Shown: positions 7,566 to 10,572 of the stretch, one piece after another
Layout: the number at the start of each line of letters is the position of its first letter
Position numbering within the stretch: position 1 is the stretch's first letter
Assembly (NCBI GenBank): GCA_964512305.1
Contig: CAZEIW010000109.1
Coordinates: 1 to 10,572 of the forward strand
Direction of reading: 5' to 3'
From: CAZEIW01 sp964512305
Lineage (GTDB): Bacteria > Pseudomonadota > Gammaproteobacteria > Burkholderiales > Burkholderiaceae_F
DNA length: 10,572 nt
Translations under genes and position numbers: made by a program
The notes under the pieces: generated by a model
The model's database searches: none
The model's input: only the letters and a program-made list of their open reading frames with translations
Told to the model about the DNA's origin: nothing

Positions 7566-8525
7566 ATGATGACCGCCGAGCATGCCACGCATGAAGGGCT
7601 GGACCTCAGCGAATCCGACATCGAGCGGCGCAAGCGGTACGTCGGACTGGAACCGGCTGATCTCGCGCGCCTCGTGGCGGCGAGGGCTGTGGTAGAGGCC
7701 GGCGCCGACAAGTACGTCGCGGAGTTCTTCGACTATCTTCGCCGTTTCGAAGAAACGGCCACGCTTTTCGCCGAGCGGAAGCGGTTGGAGGAGGCGAGAG
7801 ATCTGAAGCGCGCGCACCTCGCCGCCATGGTGCAGGGCTTGTACGAGAGGCCATACGTGGAACAGAGGTTGCGGTTGGCGAGGCTCTACAGCAGCGTGGG
7901 ACTCGACGTCCCGATCTTTCTGGGTGCGTACTGCTACCTGCTGAGCGCGATCGGCACCGACATCGAGGCGAATTTTGCGGAGGATCGAGACGAGGCCTTG
8001 AGGATATTCATCGCGGTGAGGAAGATCGGATTCTTCGACATGGCCATCGTCATCGACTTCCTGCTTTCCGAGCGGGAACAGACGATAGCCCTGCAACAGG
8101 GAGCGATTCAGGAGCTTTCGTCGCCCGTGCTGCAATTGCGGGAGCGTCTGCTCCTGCTCCCGATCATCGGCTCGGTGGACACGCGACGCGCTCGACTGCT
8201 GACGGATGCGCTGCTGGTGGCCATCCGCTCGACGCGGGCCAAGGTCGTGCTCATGGACCTGACGGGGGTGCCCGCGATCAACGCCGAGGCCGCGAACCAC
8301 CTGATGCAGATGGTCGAGGCGGCGCGGTTGATCGGGGTTGTCGTGATCGCCTCGGGACTGTCGGCCGCGGTGTCCAAAGCGCTGGTCGAATTGAAAGTCG
8401 GGCTTCCGGCCTTGGACATCGTGGGCGACCTGCAGAGCGGCATGGAGAGGTCCGAGCGCTTGCTCGGCTTCGAGGTCGTCAGGACAGGTGCGGCCGCCCG
8501 AGCAGCCACAGAGTACCGCCCTTGA
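7566..8525 (+). CDS. RsbR-like globin-fold plus STAS-domain sensor
   Basis: Encodes 319 residues from ATG 7566, chosen because AGGGGA (7553-7558) lies 7 bases upstream; the frame stays open to 7428 without a better start. Residues about 25-170 resemble the helical protoglobin/globin-coupled-sensor fold (EFFDYL, YVEQRLRLARLYSSVGLDVPIFLGAY). Where haem-binding members have the proximal histidine there is Tyr108. Residues about 186-302 are an RsbR-type STAS domain (GSVDTRRAR 202-210, VVLMDLTGVPAINAEAANH 227-245). Thr206 sits at the RsbRA Thr171 site, but Ala240 replaces Thr205. RsbR proteins build stressosomes with RsbS and are phosphorylated by RsbT; neither gene is adjacent. It may respond to a stress or ligand other than oxygen. 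These alignments are from memory. Confidence 0.82.
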   Translation: MMTAEHATHEGLDLSESDIERRKRYVGLEPADLARLVAARAVVEAGADKYVAEFFDYLRRFEETATLFAERKRLEEARDLKRAHLAAMVQGLYERPYVEQRLRLARLYSSVGLDVPIFLGAYCYLLSAIGTDIEANFAEDRDEALRIFIAVRKIGFFDMAIVIDFLLSEREQTIALQQGAIQELSSPVLQLRERLLLLPIIGSVDTRRARLLTDALLVAIRSTRAKVVLMDLTGVPAINAEAANHLMQMVEAARLIGVVVIASGLSAAVSKALVELKVGLPALDIVGDLQSGMERSERLLGFEVVRTGAAARAATEYRP

Positions 8526-9235
8526 CCGACCTCTCCGCGTTTCGTATCACGAGCAAGTGGCCGCCCCGGGATCCGGGCCGCATTCAGCTCTATTCGCTGC
8601 CGACTCCCAATGGAGTCAAGGTTTCCGTGATGCTCGAGGAGACCGGCCTGCCTTACGAGCCCCACCTGGTGAGTTTCGAGACCGACGATCAGAAGTCGCC
8701 CGAGTTCCTGTCGCTCAATCCGTACGGCAAGATCCCCGCAATTCTCGATCCCGACGGTCCTGGCGGCAAAGCGATCGCATTGTTCGAATCGGGAGCCATC
8801 CTGCTCTACCTGGCCGAGAAGTCGGGCAGGTTCATTCCGACGGACGCGGCTGCGCGCTACGAAACGATCCAGTGGCTGATGTTCCAGATGGGCGGAGTCG
8901 GCCCGATGTTCGGTCAGGTCGGCTTCTTTCACAAGTTCGCGGGCCGGGACTACGAGGACAAGCGGCCGCGCGACCGCTACGTCGCGGAATCGAAGCGCCT
9001 GCTCGACGTCCTCAACGCGCGGCTCGCCGGCCGTGCGTGGATGATGGGCGACGACTACACGATCGCCGACATGGCCATCTTTCCCTGGGTACGCAACCTG
9101 ATCGGCTTCTACGGCGCGGGCGAGCTGGTCGACATCGGCAGCTTTCCCCACGTGACGCGGGTGCTGGATGCCTTTCTCGCCCGGCCGGCGGTCGCGAGAG
9201 GCATCGGCATTCCCTCGCGAACCAGGACGCCGTGA
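8522..9235 (+). CDS. Nu-class glutathione S-transferase, YfcG/YghU-like
   Basis: Encodes 237 residues from a TTG at 8522 that overlaps the previous stop codon (TTGA). This start gives the family N-terminus, TDLSAFRITSKW, and no ATG precedes the thioredoxin domain. The N-terminal thioredoxin-like domain has SLPTPNGVKVS (25-35), with Thr28 and Asn30 at the glutathione-contacting positions of E. coli YfcG, then the cis-proline motif KIPAI (70-74) and the glutathione-binding LFESGAILLYLAEK (87-100). The helical domain has WLMFQMGGVGPMFGQ (118-132) and GDDYTIADMAIFPWV (176-190). Nu-class enzymes bind two glutathiones and act mainly as disulfide-bond reductases in the cytoplasm. Overlap with the sensor gene suggests translational coupling and a shared stress role. 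No ribosome site is evident. Confidence 0.93.
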   Translation: MTDLSAFRITSKWPPRDPGRIQLYSLPTPNGVKVSVMLEETGLPYEPHLVSFETDDQKSPEFLSLNPYGKIPAILDPDGPGGKAIALFESGAILLYLAEKSGRFIPTDAAARYETIQWLMFQMGGVGPMFGQVGFFHKFAGRDYEDKRPRDRYVAESKRLLDVLNARLAGRAWMMGDDYTIADMAIFPWVRNLIGFYGAGELVDIGSFPHVTRVLDAFLARPAVARGIGIPSRTRTP

Positions 9236-9521
9236 TCGAACGGGGTTTCGGTCGCCGGGGCACCGGCGCAAGGTGAGTCTCCTCGCCCATCAGGACACGC
9301 TCCGCATGTCCTGCTCCGCTTTCTCACTGTCGAAAAGTCGATAACGGGCGGCCGGCCCGGGCGCATAGCCTGCCGACAGGGCTCCGCGGTCCCGAATGTC
9401 TGTCGGCGCTGGGTCCGCACCGCACGCCGGCCCACGCGCGAGCTCGAGGATCCAAGGTATCGGTCTCCGTTTCGCTGCTTCGGTCCGGCTCCGTCATTCT
9501 GTCCTGGGAGAGGAGCTTCAA
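9236..9521. other. 286-base intergenic region with three small inverted repeats
   Basis: No convincing gene is present. Three inverted repeats are visible: CGCCGG-GGCA-CCGGCG at 9253-9268, a possible weak terminator 18 bases after the GST stop but without a T-run; CAGGACA (9291-9297) with TGTCCTG (9307-9313); and GCCGACAG (9372-9379) with CTGTCGGC (9400-9407). No good -35/-10 pair was found, so the promoter of the exported-protein gene is unplaced; it may use an alternative sigma factor. Confidence 0.5.
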
Positions 9522-10022
9522 ATGAGTCCGAGCAAATTGCAATTGCAATCAGGCCGGCAGCGTGGACGCTGGAAGTCCGCATTGCTGTGTGCGCTGTCGT
9601 TCGCGGCTGCCGCCGCGATGATCCCGCTGCGGGCGTCGGCGGACGACGGCGACCCGATGACCGTGGCGTCGCTGAAGGGCACCTGGCAGATGACCTTCAT
9701 GGGCATCACCGGATGCGGGTTCTCGACCTCGGTCGTCACGATCGTGCTCGACGCCACCGGCACCGGAACCGCGACCAGCCGGTACCACACGGCCGGATGC
9801 GGCGACGGCATCGCCTCGACGCCGGTCCCGTTCAACGTCTTCACCTTGAATCCCGATGGCAGCGGAACGGCGGGCCTGTCCTGCGGCGCGGCCTGCGGCT
9901 GGGCACTGGTGATCCAGGTCGAGAAGAACCGGCAGCTGTTCACCGCGATCGACGTCGATCCGATGAATCCGGGCAACTTCGTCTCGGCCGTCGCGGTGCG
10001 CCGCACGACTCCGGACGATTGA
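9522..10022 (+). CDS. Small exported protein with four cysteines, unknown function
   Basis: Encodes 166 residues. The N-terminus is a classical Sec signal peptide: basic region (about 11-18, GRQRGRWK), hydrophobic core (19-36) and a probable cleavage site after ASA (38-40), giving a mature protein of about 126 residues starting DDGDP. The mature part opens LKGTWQMTFMG, reminiscent of the first strand of lipocalin-like beta barrels, and is rich in Gly, Thr and Ser. It has four cysteines, Cys65, Cys93, Cys121 and Cys125, consistent with two disulfides in the periplasm or outside the cell. The start at 9522 has AGGAG at 9511-9515 and yields the signal peptide; the open frame reaches back to 9396 without coding evidence. 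I do not recognise the family; the lipocalin-like idea is weak. Confidence 0.82.
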   Translation: MSPSKLQLQSGRQRGRWKSALLCALSFAAAAAMIPLRASADDGDPMTVASLKGTWQMTFMGITGCGFSTSVVTIVLDATGTGTATSRYHTAGCGDGIASTPVPFNVFTLNPDGSGTAGLSCGAACGWALVIQVEKNRQLFTAIDVDPMNPGNFVSAVAVRRTTPDD

Positions 10023-10045
10023 CCGGCCGTCGCCGGCCATCTAGT

Positions 10046-10083
10046 CCCCTCTCCCGCTTGCGGGAGAGGGGTAGGGGTGAGGG
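10046..10083 (+). repeat. Dispersed hairpin repeat, copy 1
   Basis: A perfect 12-base stem, CCCCTCTCCCGC (10046-10057) and GCGGGAGAGGGG (10060-10071), with a TT loop is followed by the tail GGGGTGAGGG (10074-10083). This is a well-known intergenic repeat type in beta- and gammaproteobacterial genomes. It begins 23 bases after the exported-protein stop and could also serve as its 3' end hairpin, although no T-run follows. Confidence 0.85.
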
Positions 10084-10127
10084 CGGCAAGAGCAGGTAGG
10101 TGCGCGCGCCGGGTTGCGGAGTTGTCG

Positions 10128-10244
10128 CTTTCTGGCCTCGCTGTCCTATACGGTTGCCAGCTTCGCCTCGCCCTTGAGCTCGGCCTCCGCACGCTGCATG
10201 CGTTCTCAGCTCATCGCCTTGTGCCGCGAGGCGTTGGCCCAGCT
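10128..10244 (-). pseudogene. Transposase fragment (IS1182-like linker region), degraded
   Basis: Read on the - strand, codons from 10244 give SWANASRHKAMS, a stop (TGA at 10208-10206), then ERMQRAEAELKGEAKLATV, a second stop (TAG at 10148-10146), then DSEARK. The string ASRHKAMS-x-ERM followed by a charged helix recalls the conserved NASRHKAMSYxRM segment in the middle of IS1182-type DDE transposases, with the Tyr codon replaced by a stop. Only about 39 codons remain, without start or catalytic residues. It lies between two inverted hairpin repeats. The family match is from memory and the fragment is short. Confidence 0.5.
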
Positions 10245-10251
10245 GTGGCCA

Positions 10252-10294
10252 CCCTCACCCCGACCCCCTCCCGCGCGCAGCGCGGGAGAGGGAG
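10252..10294 (-). repeat. Dispersed hairpin repeat, copy 2 (inverted)
   Basis: This is the same repeat as at 10046-10083 in opposite orientation: the tail CCCTCACCCC (10252-10261) comes first, then a hairpin with a 9-base stem CTCCCGCGC (10268-10276), loop GCA and GCGCGGGAG (10280-10288), extended by CCC/GGG pairs beyond one mismatch. The two copies differ mostly in the loop-proximal bases, as expected for hairpins kept by pairing. Confidence 0.82.
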
Positions 10295-10395
10295 TCCAAC
10301 TGGCCTGAGCGGCAAGCGTTACCCATCAGCGTCGCGCGAAGGCGCGATGTGCGCGGACCGGGACCGACAAGGAGCCGCGCAAAGCGGACGTCGTG

Positions 10396-10444
10396 GTTAT
10401 TTGGTCCAACATTTTTCTTGACAAAAAGGTCGGACCAAAATAAC
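10396..10444. promoter_or_regulatory. Inverted-repeat operator upstream of the last gene
   Basis: GTTATTTGGTCC (10396-10407) and GGACCAAAATAAC (10432-10444) are inverse arms differing by one inserted base. Within them are two short palindromes, TTGGTCCAA (10401-10409) and GGTCGGACC (10428-10436 region), 28 bases apart centre to centre. The GGTC-N-GACC core resembles sites of FadR-type GntR regulators; TetR-type regulators also use sites of this sort. One palindrome precedes the -35 box and the other lies between -35 and -10, as for a repressor. Confidence 0.6.
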
Positions 10445-10446
10445 GT
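10418..10446 (+). promoter_or_regulatory. Sigma-70-type promoter of the last gene
   Basis: A perfect -35 box TTGACA (10418-10423) is followed after 17 bases by TAACGT (10441-10446), a poor -10 box keeping only the T, A and final T of TATAAT. The predicted start near 10453 leaves a leader of roughly 18 bases before the ATG at 10471. The weak -10 and overlapping operator suggest a regulated promoter. Confidence 0.5.
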
Positions 10447-10470
10447 CGCGCCGGAACGGTCACCGATCCG

Positions 10471-10572
10471 ATGAGCAACGCGACCCCGCCCCCGTTGCAG
10501 CGCCTGCAGGACGCCGAGCCCGGTCGCGGGCCCGACGGCGGGGCCCCAGCCACGGTCGCGATCAGCCGGATC
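10471..10572 (+). CDS. Start of an unidentified gene, cut by the window edge
   Basis: The ATG at 10471 opens a frame running to the window edge, 34 codons. The visible protein has a Pro/Gly/Ala-rich, probably disordered N-terminus (residues 2-25, with TPPPLQRLQDAEPGRGPDG) followed by ATVAISRI, which looks like a first beta strand. Such a strand after a loose leader is seen in antibiotic-biosynthesis-monooxygenase (ABM) domain proteins, but this is a guess. No clear ribosome site is seen; CGGAACGG at 10452-10459 is the nearest purine-rich stretch. The start is supported by a promoter and operator just upstream. Function cannot be assigned from this fragment. Confidence 0.5.
   Translation, partial: MSNATPPPLQRLQDAEPGRGPDGGAPATVAISRI

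Noticed and set aside
6176..7711. 511-codon frame on the - strand opposite hipA
   Set aside because: Shadow of hipA with no recognisable domain and no promoter or ribosome site.
8108..9271. 387-codon frame on the - strand opposite the sensor and GST genes
   Set aside because: It mirrors two well-supported + strand genes and crosses their boundary; low-complexity Arg-rich product.
10046..10071. Intrinsic terminator after the exported-protein gene
   Set aside because: The hairpin is strong but belongs to a dispersed repeat and lacks a T-run, so I list it as a repeat only.
10077..10421. Small + strand frame spanning the hairpin repeats
   Set aside because: It crosses both repeats and the operator and has no coding character; the - strand transposase relic explains the middle better.

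Overview
The window is GC-rich DNA from a proteobacterium, most likely a betaproteobacterium of the Burkholderiales kind. This rests on the urea-transporter-then-urease gene order, the typical betaproteobacterial look of the proteins, and two dispersed palindromic repeat types common in intergenic DNA of soil Proteobacteria. The taxonomic call is inference; no rRNA or other marker gene is present.

Positions 1-5771 carry a urea-use operon, all on the + strand. It opens with the C-terminal end of UrtE, an ATPase of the urea ABC importer whose start lies outside the window. It continues ureD, ureA, ureB, ureC, ureE, ureF, ureG. ureA, ureB and ureC encode the nickel enzyme. ureD, ureE, ureF and ureG encode the maturation proteins that deliver CO2 and nickel to the carbamylated lysine site. 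Several genes overlap by the 4-base ATGA arrangement. The one break in tight packing is a 160-base gap between ureC and ureE, filled by a palindromic dispersed repeat and a 23-base tandem duplication. UreB has an unusual lysine-rich tail.

Positions 5772-7474 hold a HipBA-type toxin-antitoxin pair behind a conspicuous AT-rich promoter, whose predicted transcript would start at or next to the hipB ATG. The HipA kinase keeps the ATP-binding and catalytic motifs but has Thr where E. coli HipA has its inhibitory phosphoserine.

Positions 7566-9235 hold a two-gene unit with a TTGA overlap. The first gene is an RsbR-like sensor (globin fold plus STAS domain). By eye it lacks the haem-binding proximal histidine and one of the two threonines phosphorylated in B. 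subtilis RsbRA. The second gene is a Nu-class (YfcG/YghU-like) glutathione transferase. No RsbS or RsbT partner is visible.

Positions 9522-10022 encode a small exported protein with four cysteines, of unknown function. Two hairpin repeats in inverted orientation (10046-10083 and 10252-10294) then enclose a broken piece of a transposase on the - strand, giving a structure like a MITE or a repeat pair. The window ends with an AT-rich promoter containing a clear inverted-repeat operator, followed by the first 34 codons of a gene that runs off the edge.

The most interesting points are the globin-STAS sensor with altered key residues, the probably leaderless hipBA promoter, the repeat-bounded transposase relic, and compensatory base changes in the ureC-ureE repeat.
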